A stretch of DNA of 64,000 nt, from positions 496,001-560,000 of the forward strand of contig CAVTHW010000003.1 of assembly GCA_963734625.1 (NCBI GenBank). Reading direction: 5' to 3'. Below are positions 9,190-18,854 of this stretch, piece after piece. Position 1 is the stretch's first letter. Every line of letters starts with the position of its first letter. The notes beneath the pieces are model-generated. The model was not told the DNA's origin and did not search any database. It worked only from the letters and a program-made list of their open reading frames with translations. Source of the DNA: CAVTHW01 sp963734625. GTDB taxonomy: Bacteria > Acidobacteriota > Terriglobia > Bryobacterales > Bryobacteraceae. A program made the position numbers and the translations under genes.

Positions 9190-10512
9190 CTACGCCCGCA
9201 CCACCCGCGGATATACCTTCCGGACAGCGGCAACGATATCTTCGATGTCGCGGCGCGTGTACTTGGGTCCAACCGCAACCCCGGCGAAGCGGCTGAGGAT
9301 ATCGATGGTGCGCGGACAGCTTGCGGCGCCGTATTGAATCGACTTCCCTCGTGGAGTATTCCACGTCGGCCAAGCCGGGTGTGTGGCAGTCTTCTTCTCG
9401 ATATAGGACTGAATCGGCAAGATCACCGAGCCTTGCGGCGGGTCCGCCGGAACATTCTCGGCCCGCATTAACTCCATGTAGCGGTCCCGCTGTGCCTTGC
9501 TGTCAAAGCGAACGAAAACAGACAATCCAAGATCCCCGGCAGGGTCCGGCCTCTGGCGGTATCGGATTCCCGGCACATCCCGAAGGCCTGCGTAGACCTG
9601 GGCTGCGTTGGCGCGCGCCGCTTCGATGATCTTGTCCAACTTCCGCAACTGGGCCAGCATCACGCCTCCCGCAAACTCGCTCATCCTGAAGTTGGTGCCC
9701 ACAAACGGCGCGAGCTTGGCGGCGCCCAGCATCTGCTGGTGAGGCCGCGAGAGACTGCCCACGTCGTGGAAACGGCAGGCGCGCTCAAAAAGGTCCGCGT
9801 CGCTGGTCACAACCGAGCCGCCCTCACCGGACGTGATCGTCTTGCTCTCCTGATGGCTGTAAGTGCCAATGTCGCCCAATGAACCGAGCCGGCGCCCCTT
9901 ATAGCTGGCGCCGACGGCCTGCGAGCAATCCTCCACCACCCGGAGGCTGTGCTTGCGTGCGATGGCCAGAATCGGATCCATGTCCGCGGGATTGCCTTGC
10001 AGGTGAACCGCAATGATGGCCTTGGTCTGGGGCGTAATCCTGTTCTCGAGATCGGACGGATCGAGGTTGAACGATTCGTCAATTTCCGCAAAGACCGGCA
10101 GCGCGCCCGCGCGCACCACCGCGGTGCATGTGGAGTGCCACGTCCACGCCGGCAGAATGACCTCATCGCCGGGCCCGATCTGCAAGGCAGCGACGGCACA
10201 CTCCAACGCGCCTGTCCCGGAACTCAATGCCAGCGCGTAGCGGGTTCCCATCTTGGCGGCGAATTCCTTCTCCAACGCGGCCACTTTGACTGGAGCGACG
10301 CCACCCCGCCCGGTAAACCGGAATGGCACACCGGTATCGACCACCTCCGTGACCTGGTTCCGCTCGGCCTCGTCATAGTACAGCGGTCCCCAATGATCTC
10401 CGCGCAAAGGTTTTTCCCGGATAGGTTTACTGCCTTCGACGGCAAGTTGCGGACTGCCACCTGCGGACGCCGCGCCGGCCAGCACCGCTCCCACGAATCT
10501 CCTGCGGTCCAT
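9190..10512 (-). CDS. DegT/DnrJ/EryC1/StrS-type aminotransferase with a twin-arginine N-terminus
   Basis: 440 residues. The start at 10512 is set by AAAGGAGG six bases upstream and gives MDRRRFVGAVLAGAASAG, a Tat-like signal. The aminotransferase motifs follow: SSGTGALECA near residue 100, VILPAWTWHST, VEDCSQAVGASYKGRRLGSLGDIGTYSHQESKTITSGEGG with the PLP lysine in SHQESK, and RMSEFAGGVMLAQLRKLD. Family members transaminate keto-sugars or act as PLP dehydratases and cyclitol aminotransferases. Export is unusual for this family; folded PLP protein would need Tat. A degenerate signal that stays uncleaved in the cytoplasm is the alternative. Confidence 0.88.
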   Translation of the reverse strand: MDRRRFVGAVLAGAASAGGSPQLAVEGSKPIREKPLRGDHWGPLYYDEAERNQVTEVVDTGVPFRFTGRGGVAPVKVAALEKEFAAKMGTRYALALSSGTGALECAVAALQIGPGDEVILPAWTWHSTCTAVVRAGALPVFAEIDESFNLDPSDLENRITPQTKAIIAVHLQGNPADMDPILAIARKHSLRVVEDCSQAVGASYKGRRLGSLGDIGTYSHQESKTITSGEGGSVVTSDADLFERACRFHDVGSLSRPHQQMLGAAKLAPFVGTNFRMSEFAGGVMLAQLRKLDKIIEAARANAAQVYAGLRDVPGIRYRQRPDPAGDLGLSVFVRFDSKAQRDRYMELMRAENVPADPPQGSVILPIQSYIEKKTATHPAWPTWNTPRGKSIQYGAASCPRTIDILSRFAGVAVGPKYTRRDIEDIVAAVRKVYPRVVRA

Positions 10513-10652
10513 GCAAGCCTCCTTTCGCAGCATCCATTATGCTGCACTTCGGCCGGCGCAAGGACCGCGAGGAAACTCCTTCGCGAGGTGGTATGTTGTT
10601 TGGGTACAACGGAGCGGGCGGCCTTCAGACCCGCCCCGCAAGAGGTCAGGAG

Positions 10653-12014
10653 ATGGGCGATTCATTTCTTCTCGTCCGCATGCAAACAGCCAGCCTCCTG
10701 CTGCTAGCGGCCACTGCTCTGGCAGGCTTCGGGGCTGAACGAGGAGCCTTGCAAGCCGGCGCTGCACGGGTGGACATTACGCCGCCCGCCGACGCCGCGC
10801 TTCCGATGAGCGGTTACGATGGCCGCAAGCAGGGTTTCCAGGGGATTCACGATCGAATCTACGCGCGCGCGATAGTGCTCTACGACGGGACCAGCTATGC
10901 GGCGATCGTGGTGTGGGAATTGATCGGTCTCCCCAACCGCGTGTGGGCGGAGACGTCGGAGCGCATCGCGAGAGAGACGGGGATTCCTGCCGAGTATCTT
11001 TTGCTGGCCGGTGTCCACGACCACAGCGCGCCCTCGCTGACAGGCATGTACGGCAATGCCGATCCGAAGTCCGTACCCTATACCGCCCAGGTGGAAGACG
11101 CCGCGGTGGAGGCCGTGCGGCAGGCCAAGGCCAAACTTCAACCCGCGCGGATGGGGACCGGAACGGGCAAAGCCTACGTGAACATCAACCGGCGCGAGTA
11201 CTCGCCCGCCCGGGGATGGTCGCTGGGCCACAACCCCGATCTGCCCTCCGACAAAACGGTGGCAGTGGTGAAATTCGAAAGCTTGTCGGGCAAGCCCATC
11301 GCTCTGCTCATTAACTACGCCGTTCACGCCGTGGTGATGGGGCCGGCCAATTTACAGGTTTCGGGCGATCTAGCAGGAGCGACTTCGCGCTTCGTGGAGC
11401 AGCATTATCGCGTGCCGGAGCGAAACTTGCGGGGCGACCTGGGGGCGGGTCTGCGGCTTCGCCCCGAGGAAGCGTCCGGGGAGGAGGGGATGGTTGCCGT
11501 GTGGACCAGTGGCGCCGCCGGAGACCAGAATCCCGTTTCGCTGGAGACCGGAACAAGTTTCACTTTGGTCGATGCCTTGGGGAAGATCTTGGGTGAAGAG
11601 GCGGTTCGAGTGGCGGGCGCAATCCAGACCTCACCGGATGCGCGGATCTGGGGAGGACAGGAGGTGATCACCTGCCCGGGGCGCAGACTCGATCCGGAAT
11701 CCAAACCACCGAAAGAGTACAAGTTTGTGGATGCCGACCCGGTCAGCATCCGCCTCGTGCTGCTGATGATCAACGACATCGCCCTGGCCGGTGTTTCGGG
11801 CGAGGTCCTGACCGGGATCTCTCAGCATCTCAAGCAGGAGTCTCCCTTCACCCGCACCATTATGGTGACCCATGCGAACGGGTCCAGCGGCTACATCCCG
11901 GACGACCCTGCTTTCAATCAGATCAGCTACGAGATTACGGCTTCGCGGCTGAAGCCGGGCTGCGCGGAGAACGCGATCGTCAACGGCCTTCTCCACTTGA
12001 TGAAACAGCAGTAG
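10653..12014 (+). CDS. Neutral/alkaline non-lysosomal ceramidase-like secreted protein
   Basis: The start at 10653 is preceded by AGAGG at 10641-10645 and gives MGDSFLLVRMQTASLLLLAATALAGFGAERG, a signal peptide; 453 residues. The ceramidase N-terminal fold is recognisable: GAARVDITPPADAALPMSGY, AGVHDHSAPSLTG with the metal-binding His pair, INYAVHAVVMG, and SGAAGDQNP (GDxxPN-like). The C-terminal immunoglobulin-like domain of full-length ceramidases (about 670-700 residues) is absent, as in many acidobacterial homologues. It probably hydrolyses an amide or ester of a lipid or sugar outside the cytoplasm. The start at 10680 (MQTASLL) is also possible. Confidence 0.85.
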   Translation: MGDSFLLVRMQTASLLLLAATALAGFGAERGALQAGAARVDITPPADAALPMSGYDGRKQGFQGIHDRIYARAIVLYDGTSYAAIVVWELIGLPNRVWAETSERIARETGIPAEYLLLAGVHDHSAPSLTGMYGNADPKSVPYTAQVEDAAVEAVRQAKAKLQPARMGTGTGKAYVNINRREYSPARGWSLGHNPDLPSDKTVAVVKFESLSGKPIALLINYAVHAVVMGPANLQVSGDLAGATSRFVEQHYRVPERNLRGDLGAGLRLRPEEASGEEGMVAVWTSGAAGDQNPVSLETGTSFTLVDALGKILGEEAVRVAGAIQTSPDARIWGGQEVITCPGRRLDPESKPPKEYKFVDADPVSIRLVLLMINDIALAGVSGEVLTGISQHLKQESPFTRTIMVTHANGSSGYIPDDPAFNQISYEITASRLKPGCAENAIVNGLLHLMKQQ

Positions 12015-12028
12015 CCTGCCTTGCGTCC

Positions 12029-13339
12029 CTACGCCCGGATCTCCGGGATGGTGAACGGCGCACGAGACTCGTCGCGCAGCATCGCGTCGGCCTCGCGGTC
12101 GGCTTTGAAACGCTGAGTCGCGGGATCGAATTGAAGCTCCCTCTTGAGCCGGTATGAGATATTACCCAGCAGGCAGAGCGCTGTGGAGAGATAGGTTTCG
12201 TTGATCTCGGCTTTGAGCATATCCCGCTTGCCTGCCCGCACCGCCTCGAAGAAATTCCGGAAGTGCAACGCTTCTTCCTCGCCGGGGCGCTCGCCTTCGT
12301 TGACCGTGCCCAAATCCGGTTCTGGAGTATTTCGTCCCTCGAGGAAGACATTGAACCGGCTGCCGCCACTGGAAGTCATATAGCCTTTGGAGCCGTAGAA
12401 GGCCACCCCGGAGCTTTGACCTCCTTCGCTGTTACTAAACCTGCCGCGAATCTCCGTGACCAGCTCGGTATGATCGTCGAACTCGTAGGTAACCAACTGG
12501 GTGTTGGGTGTCTGACCCTGGTCCTTGTAGCCGAACCGCCCGCCGTTGGAGTAGATCTTGACGGGAAGGGTCTGGTTCAGTCCCCAGCGCGCGATATCCA
12601 TGTAGTGGATCCCGTTGTTGCCCAGTTCGCCGTTACCGAAGTCCCAGAACCAGTGCCAATTGTAGGGATGGAGATTGCCGTTGTAGGGCTGCATGGGCGC
12701 CGGCCCTACCCACAAGTCCCAGTTCAGCGTGGCGGGCGGTTTCTCCTGATTCTTGAAGCCCAGTGAGTCCCGCCGCTGATAGTGGATGCAGCGCGCCATG
12801 TAGACATCGCCAAGGATGCCCTCCCGCAGCGCCTGAATAGCGCGGCGGACGTAGCCGCTGGAGCGTCTCTGGGTCCCGCCCTGCACCACGCGGTCGTACT
12901 TGCGCGCCGCGGCCACCATCTGAATCCCCGAGAACACGTCGTGGCAGACGGGCTTTTCGACATACACGTGCTTGCCCGCCTGGCAGGCCCAGATGGCGCC
13001 GAGAGCGTGCCAGTGATTGCAGGTGGCAATGGTTACGGCATCGATGTTCTTGTCCTCGAGCACTCGCCGCAGGTCCGGCTGAAGCGCCGGCCGCTTGTGG
13101 CCGAGCGATTCGAACTCAGCGGCGTTCTTCGCCATCGAGGCCTCGTCCGGGTCGCAGAAGGCGGCCACTTCCACTCCGGGCACGCGGGCTACCGCGCGCA
13201 TGTGGTCACGCCCCCGGCCGCCCATGCCGAGGACGGCAACACGGATGCGGTCGTTCGCGGCCGCCAAGGTTCGCGAAGCGCCCAGCAACGAAGCGTTACC
13301 GACGGCGATGGCGATGAGATCTCTTCTTCGGATTGGCAT
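12029..13339 (-). CDS. Tat-exported Gfo/Idh/MocA family oxidoreductase
   Basis: 436 residues starting MPIRRRDLIAIAVGNASLLGA, a twin-arginine signal. The Rossmann fold (VAVLGMGGRGRDHM), the segment VLEDKNIDAVTIATCNHWHA, the motif YVEKPVCHDVFSG with the catalytic Lys, and the long second domain with NGELGNNGIHYMDIARWGL are all intact. It is a close relative of the pseudogene at 481-1270: the C-terminal blocks (STALCLLGNISYRL, FDPATQRF, RAPFTIPE) match it segment by segment. NAD-dependent sugar oxidoreduction in the periplasm is inferred from family and signal. It converges with the ceramidase-like gene, 15 bp away. Confidence 0.92.
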   Translation of the reverse strand: MPIRRRDLIAIAVGNASLLGASRTLAAANDRIRVAVLGMGGRGRDHMRAVARVPGVEVAAFCDPDEASMAKNAAEFESLGHKRPALQPDLRRVLEDKNIDAVTIATCNHWHALGAIWACQAGKHVYVEKPVCHDVFSGIQMVAAARKYDRVVQGGTQRRSSGYVRRAIQALREGILGDVYMARCIHYQRRDSLGFKNQEKPPATLNWDLWVGPAPMQPYNGNLHPYNWHWFWDFGNGELGNNGIHYMDIARWGLNQTLPVKIYSNGGRFGYKDQGQTPNTQLVTYEFDDHTELVTEIRGRFSNSEGGQSSGVAFYGSKGYMTSSGGSRFNVFLEGRNTPEPDLGTVNEGERPGEEEALHFRNFFEAVRAGKRDMLKAEINETYLSTALCLLGNISYRLKRELQFDPATQRFKADREADAMLRDESRAPFTIPEIRA

Positions 13340-13793
13340 AGGTCTGCTCCAATACCTGATTTAAGCACCAGCGTGAGACACGCACAAGGGTGGTGCCGTG
13401 GGTCGCGCTGAAGCGGAGGTGATCGGTATCCGGTCTGCTGGCTCAGCGGGTACGGAGTCAGGTCGACGGGCTCCTGCCGATGGCGTTAACTGTCTGCGTT
13501 TCGGGCACTGTCTCGGGGAAACCCTACCGCACCCGCTCAACACGGCGAACATGGACAGAAGCCCACTTCGCTCCGCGAAGGTCAGGGTGCGCTAACACCC
13601 ATCAATTCAGTCGCTTCCAGGCCCAAAACGCCCGATGGATGAAGCAAAGCCGACCTGGCGGGCGCGAAACGAGGACAATCTGCTGACTGGAAAGCAGTTA
13701 TCTGATTCTGGACGCTCAATTTGGCCGTCTTTGCTGTACAATTGATCCACAAGACAGACGAGAGGGTCCGATTCTACGGCCCGGAGGGCGGTC
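13340..13793. other. Divergent intergenic region between Gfo/Idh and kinase genes
   Basis: About 450 bp lying between two divergent genes, so it should hold both promoters. A TACAAT box at 13737-13742 is a plausible -10 for the kinase, but no well-spaced -35 is visible. No coding potential was recognised. Confidence 0.5.
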
Positions 13794-16472
13794 ATGGTTG
13801 GCAAAACCATCAGCCACTCCCGCATCCTCGAGAAGCTCGGCGAGGGCGGCATGGGTGTGGTCTACAAGGCTCGCGACACCCACCTGGACCGCTTCGTGGC
13901 CATCAAGGTTCTGCCGCCGGAGCGTGTCGCCGATCCTGAGCGCAAGCGCCGCTTCGAGCAGGAAGCCAAGGCCGCCTCGGCGCTGAATCACCCCAACATC
14001 ATCCACATTTACGATATCGACCAGCAGGACGGCCTCGACTACATCGCCATGGAGCACGTCCAAGGCAAGACGCTGGGCGAGTTGATCGGGCGCAAGGGAT
14101 TGAAGCTGGGCGACGCGTTGAAGTACGGGGTGCAGATCGCCGATGCGCTCAGCCGGGCGCACGCGGCGGGCATCATCCATCGCGATCTGAAGCCCCGCAA
14201 CATCATGGTGGACGAGCACGGGCTGGTGAAGGTGCTCGACTTCGGCTTGGCCAAGCTAACCGAGACGGCTCCCCTTGGCGAGGACGAGTCCACACACACG
14301 TTGAAGCCGACGACCGAGGAGGGAACCATCCTCGGCACGGTGGCTTACATGTCGCCGGAGCAGGCCGAGGGGAAGAAGGTAGACGCCCGCTCGGACATCT
14401 TCAGCTTCGGGGTGGTGTTGTACGAGATGGTCACCGGACGCCGGGCATTTCAGAAGGAGTCAAAGGCCTCCACCCTGGCGGCGATCATCAACCAGGAACC
14501 GGCGCCGCTAAGCGCGAAGATCCCGCACGACGTGGAGAAGGTCATCAAGCGCTGCCTGCGCAAAGACCTTGCCCACCGCTTCCAGACCATGGCCGACCTT
14601 AAGGTGGCGCTGGAGGAGCTGGAGGAGGAATCGGATTCCGGCAAGCTGGCCGGCATCCTGGGGGCTGAACGGAAGCGTTGGCGGCGTTGGCCTTGGGCTG
14701 CCGCTGTGGCAGCGGTGCTGCTGTTGGCTACGGTGGTGTTCTGGCTGGGGATGAGTCCCGGCAAACCCGCTCCCGTCCTCACGCGTTTGACTTCAGATAC
14801 TGGGCTGACAACCGAGCCTGATCTTTCGCCGGACGGGAAGCTTCTGGCTTACACCTCCGACCGCGCCGACGGGAATCTCGATATCTGGCTACAGGAACTG
14901 GCGGGCGGATCGACCATCCGGCTTACGCAGCACCCGGCCGATGACACTGATCCTGCTTTTTCCCGCGACGGCAGCAAGATCGCCTTTCGCTCGTCCCGTG
15001 ACGGCGGCGGCCTGTATGTTATTCCGGTCCTGGGCGGAGAAGAGAGGCTGATTGCCCGCGACGGACGGCGGCCGCGATTTTCGCCCGACAATCGCTACAT
15101 AGCCTACTGGGTGGGCGTCCCTGCCAACGAAGCTTTGTCTGCCAACATCTTTGTAGTTTCGTCCGGCGGTGGCACGCCAAGGCAGTTGGTGACCGATTTC
15201 GCGAACGCCCGGTATCCGGTGTGGTCTCCGGATGGCCAGAGAATCCTGTTTCAAGGTGCGCGTGGTGCCCAAGAGGCGGCGGACTGGTGGGTGATCCCGA
15301 TCGAAGGCGGTTCACCCATTCCCACGGGTGCCCGCAGCGTGTTCGGTGGAGCGGGCCTCACCGTCTACATGGGACCTGAGCGGTGGATCGGTAACCAACT
15401 CCTGTTTTCCGCGGGTCAGGGCGACAGTACGAACCTCTGGCGGGCGAGAATCAGCCCGGACACTTGGCAGGTGGACAGGGTTCTGGAGAGGCTTACGTTT
15501 GGCACCGGCGTCGAGGCAGATCCCTCCGTGACTGCCGACGGCCGCCTGGTGTTCGCCAGCATCCGCGGCATGCATCACGTCTGGAGCCTGAAGGGCGACG
15601 CCGTTCGGGGCAACTTCGGAGGCGATTTCCAGCGACTGGTCCACCGCGCGAGCTCGTCGGGTTGGCCTGCTCTGTCGGCGGACGGGAATACGCTGATACT
15701 GCTGGTGCGGCGAGCCGGAGGCCTGGACCTGCTGGTGAAAGACCTGAACACCGGCACAGAAAGATCGCTGAGAACGCTCCCGCCTGACGTGTCCCGACCC
15801 GTGCTAAAGCGCGATGGTTCGCGAGCGGCTTACTCAGTGACGGAGAGTCACGGGCGATCCATTTACGTGATTACTCTGAACCAGGGGACAGTCGAGAAGC
15901 TTTGCGACGACTGCGGTGACGCCACCGACTGGTCGGTTGGAGGCGAGGAGCTCTTGTACCTTGACGGCCATTCCAGGGGGCTTAGCCTGTTGCGGCTGGC
16001 CCGGCAGGAGAAAGTCCCACTTCTTCAACACCCGAAGTATGCACTGGGCCAGGCGCGCTTTTCGCCCGACCACCGCTGGATCGTTTTCTCGGCTCAGGTC
16101 GCCCAAGACCGGAGTCGGCTTTTCATTGCCCCTTACGCAATTGGTCCAGCGCGAACGCCCGATGGGTGGATCCCCGTCACGGATGGAGGGAGCTGGGACG
16201 ACAAGGCAGAGTGGTCGCCCGACGGGAACCTGCTGTACTACTACTCGCGGCGTGATGGGTTCGGCTGTATCTGGAAACAGCCGCTGGATCCAGCGACGAA
16301 GCATCCCGTGGGTGCGGCGGCGGCGGTCGCCCACTTCCACAGCACACGGCTCACGCTGCGACACATCTTCCTGCCTGCACTGGCAATGCCGGTTGCCCGC
16401 GACAAGATAGTTTTCACGGCCGGTGAGGTGAGCGCAAACATTTGGATGACCCGAGCGGAAGCGACACACTAA
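13794..16472 (+). CDS. Membrane Ser/Thr protein kinase with extracytoplasmic PD40 beta-propeller
   Basis: 892 residues; GGAGG at 13783-13787 sets the start. Residues 1-275 form a complete Hanks-type kinase: Gly loop GEGGMG (16-21), Lys38, HRDLKPRN (129-136), DFG (149-151) and a GTVAYMSPEQ activation-loop end (181-190). A basic patch (RKRWRRW) precedes one transmembrane helix at about 300-320. The remaining 570 residues are WD40-like PD40 repeats (LSPDGKLLAYTSDR, FSRDGSKIAFRSSRDG, WSPDGQRI and others) and should form one or two outside beta-propellers. Signal reception outside and phosphorylation inside are inferred. It lies 32 bp upstream of the precursor-like peptide gene and may be co-transcribed with it. 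Confidence 0.93.
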   Translation: MVGKTISHSRILEKLGEGGMGVVYKARDTHLDRFVAIKVLPPERVADPERKRRFEQEAKAASALNHPNIIHIYDIDQQDGLDYIAMEHVQGKTLGELIGRKGLKLGDALKYGVQIADALSRAHAAGIIHRDLKPRNIMVDEHGLVKVLDFGLAKLTETAPLGEDESTHTLKPTTEEGTILGTVAYMSPEQAEGKKVDARSDIFSFGVVLYEMVTGRRAFQKESKASTLAAIINQEPAPLSAKIPHDVEKVIKRCLRKDLAHRFQTMADLKVALEELEEESDSGKLAGILGAERKRWRRWPWAAAVAAVLLLATVVFWLGMSPGKPAPVLTRLTSDTGLTTEPDLSPDGKLLAYTSDRADGNLDIWLQELAGGSTIRLTQHPADDTDPAFSRDGSKIAFRSSRDGGGLYVIPVLGGEERLIARDGRRPRFSPDNRYIAYWVGVPANEALSANIFVVSSGGGTPRQLVTDFANARYPVWSPDGQRILFQGARGAQEAADWWVIPIEGGSPIPTGARSVFGGAGLTVYMGPERWIGNQLLFSAGQGDSTNLWRARISPDTWQVDRVLERLTFGTGVEADPSVTADGRLVFASIRGMHHVWSLKGDAVRGNFGGDFQRLVHRASSSGWPALSADGNTLILLVRRAGGLDLLVKDLNTGTERSLRTLPPDVSRPVLKRDGSRAAYSVTESHGRSIYVITLNQGTVEKLCDDCGDATDWSVGGEELLYLDGHSRGLSLLRLARQEKVPLLQHPKYALGQARFSPDHRWIVFSAQVAQDRSRLFIAPYAIGPARTPDGWIPVTDGGSWDDKAEWSPDGNLLYYYSRRDGFGCIWKQPLDPATKHPVGAAAAVAHFHSTRLTLRHIFLPALAMPVARDKIVFTAGEVSANIWMTRAEATH

Positions 16473-16504
16473 CTGTAGAAATAGGATCACTTACAGGAGG
16501 AACC

Positions 16505-16690
16505 ATGCAAGAACACCAAAAGTTAAAGGCGCTCTTGGCATTGCCCAAGGCACTCAAGCCGGAACTCTCGCCGGAGAAGATCCAGCAACTGAAGAAAGCG
16601 TTTCAAGCGGAGCTGATCAGCTGCCTCGGAGGAGAGGATTATCTTAAGGAAAAGCACCTCCAGATAATGGTGAATGACGACTGGTGCTAG
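16505..16690 (+). CDS. Small peptide, candidate RiPP precursor (61 residues, ends DDWC)
   Basis: The AGGAGG at 16495-16500, four bases before the ATG, shows this is translated from 16505. The peptide has a Lys/Leu-rich, probably helical N-terminal part (residues 5-37) with LSPEKIQQLKKAF. Next come Cys40 and a Leu-Gly-Gly at 41-43, and a short tail EDYLKEKHLQIMVNDDWC. A helical leader, a Gly-Gly and a short Cys/Trp tail are what one expects of a ribosomal peptide substrate. It sits 71 bp upstream of a radical SAM enzyme that carries its own leader-recognition-like domain. I recognise no named family; the precursor role is inferred from context and architecture. Confidence 0.6.
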   Translation: MQEHQKLKALLALPKALKPELSPEKIQQLKKAFQAELISCLGGEDYLKEKHLQIMVNDDWC

Positions 16691-16761
16691 GCCGTGGTTT
16701 CTATGGCTTGAGACGCGCGCCGGTCCACCGCAGGATAGAGCATTGTGCCGTGGGGGACCTA

Positions 16762-18771
16762 ATGGTCAATGTGTGTTTGCTCAGCGCTCCGACGATTACC
16801 GAGTTTGAAGATCCTGAGCTCATCGAATCGCTCATCGTCAGGTCGGCGGCACCCATTGGGGTACTGACGGTTGCCGCCGTGCTGCGGCTGAAAGGCTTTG
16901 TAGCAAGCGTCATCGACCTGAACCGCTGGTACCGCCTATACGTGCGTTCTGGTGGGGCTGGGTGCGACTTCAGCTCATACGTGTCAGGCCGGCTTCAATC
17001 CTTGGCTTGTGACGTCTTCGGATTCAGTACGATTTGCAGCACCTACCCGCTGACGCTTCGATTGGCCGGAGAGGTCAAGCGCACCCATCCGGAGGCCACC
17101 GTCATTCTGGGCGGACCGCAAGCTTCCATCGTGGATGTGCCGACTCTGAAGGCCTTTGGGTGCGTCGACCTCGTAGTCCGCGGCGAGGCCGAAGAGAGTT
17201 TTCCGCGAGTTCTGGAGTCGCTGCGCGCCGGCGCGTGGGATTCAGTCCCCGGTGTCACGTTCCGCCGGGGCTCAAGCATCGTACGCACTCCTGACGCCGC
17301 GCCAATCCTCGACCTGGACGCGCTGCCACTGCCGGCCTTTGACCTGTATCCGGAGATAATGGACTGCCGCCGCGTTCCGTTGGAATTGGGGCGCGGCTGC
17401 CCCTTCTCCTGCACCTTCTGTTCGACCAACGACTTCTTCCGCCGCAAGTTCCGGCTGAAGTCGCCGGGGAAGGTGATCGAGCAGATGAGGTACATAAAGC
17501 GGGAGGTCAACGTCGAGGTGTTCCATCTCATCCACGACATGTTCACTGTGGATCGCAAGAAGACCGTGGCGTTCTGCGAGGCCCTGTTGGACGCCGGCGA
17601 GGAATTCTCCTGGTCCTGTAGCGCCCGCACCGATTGTGTGGATGATGATCTGATCGCGCTGATGGGCCGTGCCGGCTGCCGAGGGATCTTTTTCGGGATT
17701 GAAACCGGCTCGCCGCGGCTCCAAAAGGCGATCGATAAGTGCCTGGATCTCGACGAAGCCCGCTGGCGCATCCGCTGCGCCGACCGGCACAGGATTAGCG
17801 TGGCGGTCTCGCTGATCACCGCCTTTCCTGAGGAAGATCCGGCCGACCTAAACGACACCGTGGACTTCCTGGCGGATTCGCTCCGCTACGATTACTGCGA
17901 ACCGCGGCTCAATCTGCTGGCTCCCCTCGCGGGATCCCCGATCTACGAACGGTATCGCGATCGGCTCCAACTAGACGATATCTTCTCCGACATGTCCTTC
18001 CAGGGATGGAGGCGGGACCCCGTGGACCGGGACCTGATTACGAAGTCCCCCGACATATTCGTGAATTTCTACGCAGTACCCACACCGCTGGACCGGGAGT
18101 ATCTCAAGGAGCTGAGAGTGCTCATCCTGTACGGCGTTATTCGCTTTCGCTGGCTCCTGCTGGCGTTGCACCAAGAGTGCGGCGGGCTGCTACATGTCTT
18201 TGACCACTGGAGGGCTTGGCGGGCCAAGGAATGCGCCGCAGAGGCGCGTGATGACTACTACCGAAACCTCATCTTTCGCGACGATTTTCTCCGCTTCGTG
18301 CGTGAAAACTATCTTGAGAGTAATTCGGAGCCGAAGCTGGCGGTGTCGGCGGTGCTCGCATTCCTGGAAGCCTGCCGACAGCAACGCGACGGAGCGGGCC
18401 GCGCAGCGGCCGCGAACACGCACTCATTGGCCGCCGACGCAACCCCCAACCTCGCCGAGGGTGTCCAGGTCATCAAACTCGATTTCGACTTCACCGCGGT
18501 TCTCCAGCACTTGCGCGAGAGCACGCGGGTGACCACGCTTCACCCACAACCTGTGACCCTGGCGAGACGCCTCGGGGCGGATGGCAGGAGCGAACTTCTT
18601 CATCTGAGCCCGCTCTGTACCGAACTGCTGCGATTGTGCGATGGCGTCAGGACGGTTCGCGAAATTGTTGCGCAATTCGCCTCCCGGGGGGAAATCGTGG
18701 CGGGCGTTTCACCGGAGACTGCTTGCCTTTTCGGCATGGATCTGTTGTGTCAGAAAGGCCTTATCGGGTGA
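16762..18771 (+). CDS. B12-binding radical SAM enzyme with C-terminal PqqD-like (RRE) domain
   Basis: The start at 16762 (MVNVCLLSAPTITEF) follows a GGGGGA site; 669 residues. Residues 1-175 look like a cobalamin-binding Rossmann domain (GFSTICSTYPLTLRLAGEV, VILGGPQASIV, LVVRGEAEESF). The radical SAM core has C213-x3-C217-x2-C220 (GCPFSCTFC), GIETGSPRLQKAI and an AFPEEDPADLNDTV segment. A helical linker follows (about 410-590). The last 55 residues (HLSPLCTELLRLCDGVRTVREIVAQF to LLCQKGLIG) read as a PqqD-type winged helix, the domain that grips RiPP leader peptides. Cobalamin-dependent methylation or another C-H modification of the adjacent peptide is inferred; the exact reaction is unknown. 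Confidence 0.82.
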   Translation: MVNVCLLSAPTITEFEDPELIESLIVRSAAPIGVLTVAAVLRLKGFVASVIDLNRWYRLYVRSGGAGCDFSSYVSGRLQSLACDVFGFSTICSTYPLTLRLAGEVKRTHPEATVILGGPQASIVDVPTLKAFGCVDLVVRGEAEESFPRVLESLRAGAWDSVPGVTFRRGSSIVRTPDAAPILDLDALPLPAFDLYPEIMDCRRVPLELGRGCPFSCTFCSTNDFFRRKFRLKSPGKVIEQMRYIKREVNVEVFHLIHDMFTVDRKKTVAFCEALLDAGEEFSWSCSARTDCVDDDLIALMGRAGCRGIFFGIETGSPRLQKAIDKCLDLDEARWRIRCADRHRISVAVSLITAFPEEDPADLNDTVDFLADSLRYDYCEPRLNLLAPLAGSPIYERYRDRLQLDDIFSDMSFQGWRRDPVDRDLITKSPDIFVNFYAVPTPLDREYLKELRVLILYGVIRFRWLLLALHQECGGLLHVFDHWRAWRAKECAAEARDDYYRNLIFRDDFLRFVRENYLESNSEPKLAVSAVLAFLEACRQQRDGAGRAAAANTHSLAADATPNLAEGVQVIKLDFDFTAVLQHLRESTRVTTLHPQPVTLARRLGADGRSELLHLSPLCTELLRLCDGVRTVREIVAQFASRGEIVAGVSPETACLFGMDLLCQKGLIG

Positions 18772-18854
18772 AGATGTGGCCAGCAAGATCGAGCTCGGGC
18801 CGAAAGGATTCCGCAACGTGACGCTGGAGATCACCAAGCTTCGCTAGAGCCTGC

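Noticed and set aside
18776..18847. Possible 23-residue peptide (GTG start, ASKIELGPKGFRNVTLEITK...) between the radical SAM and glycosyltransferase genes
   Set aside because: The sequence looks protein-like, but there is no ribosome site and it may be a residue of an older C-terminus in another frame. Evidence is too thin to list as a gene.
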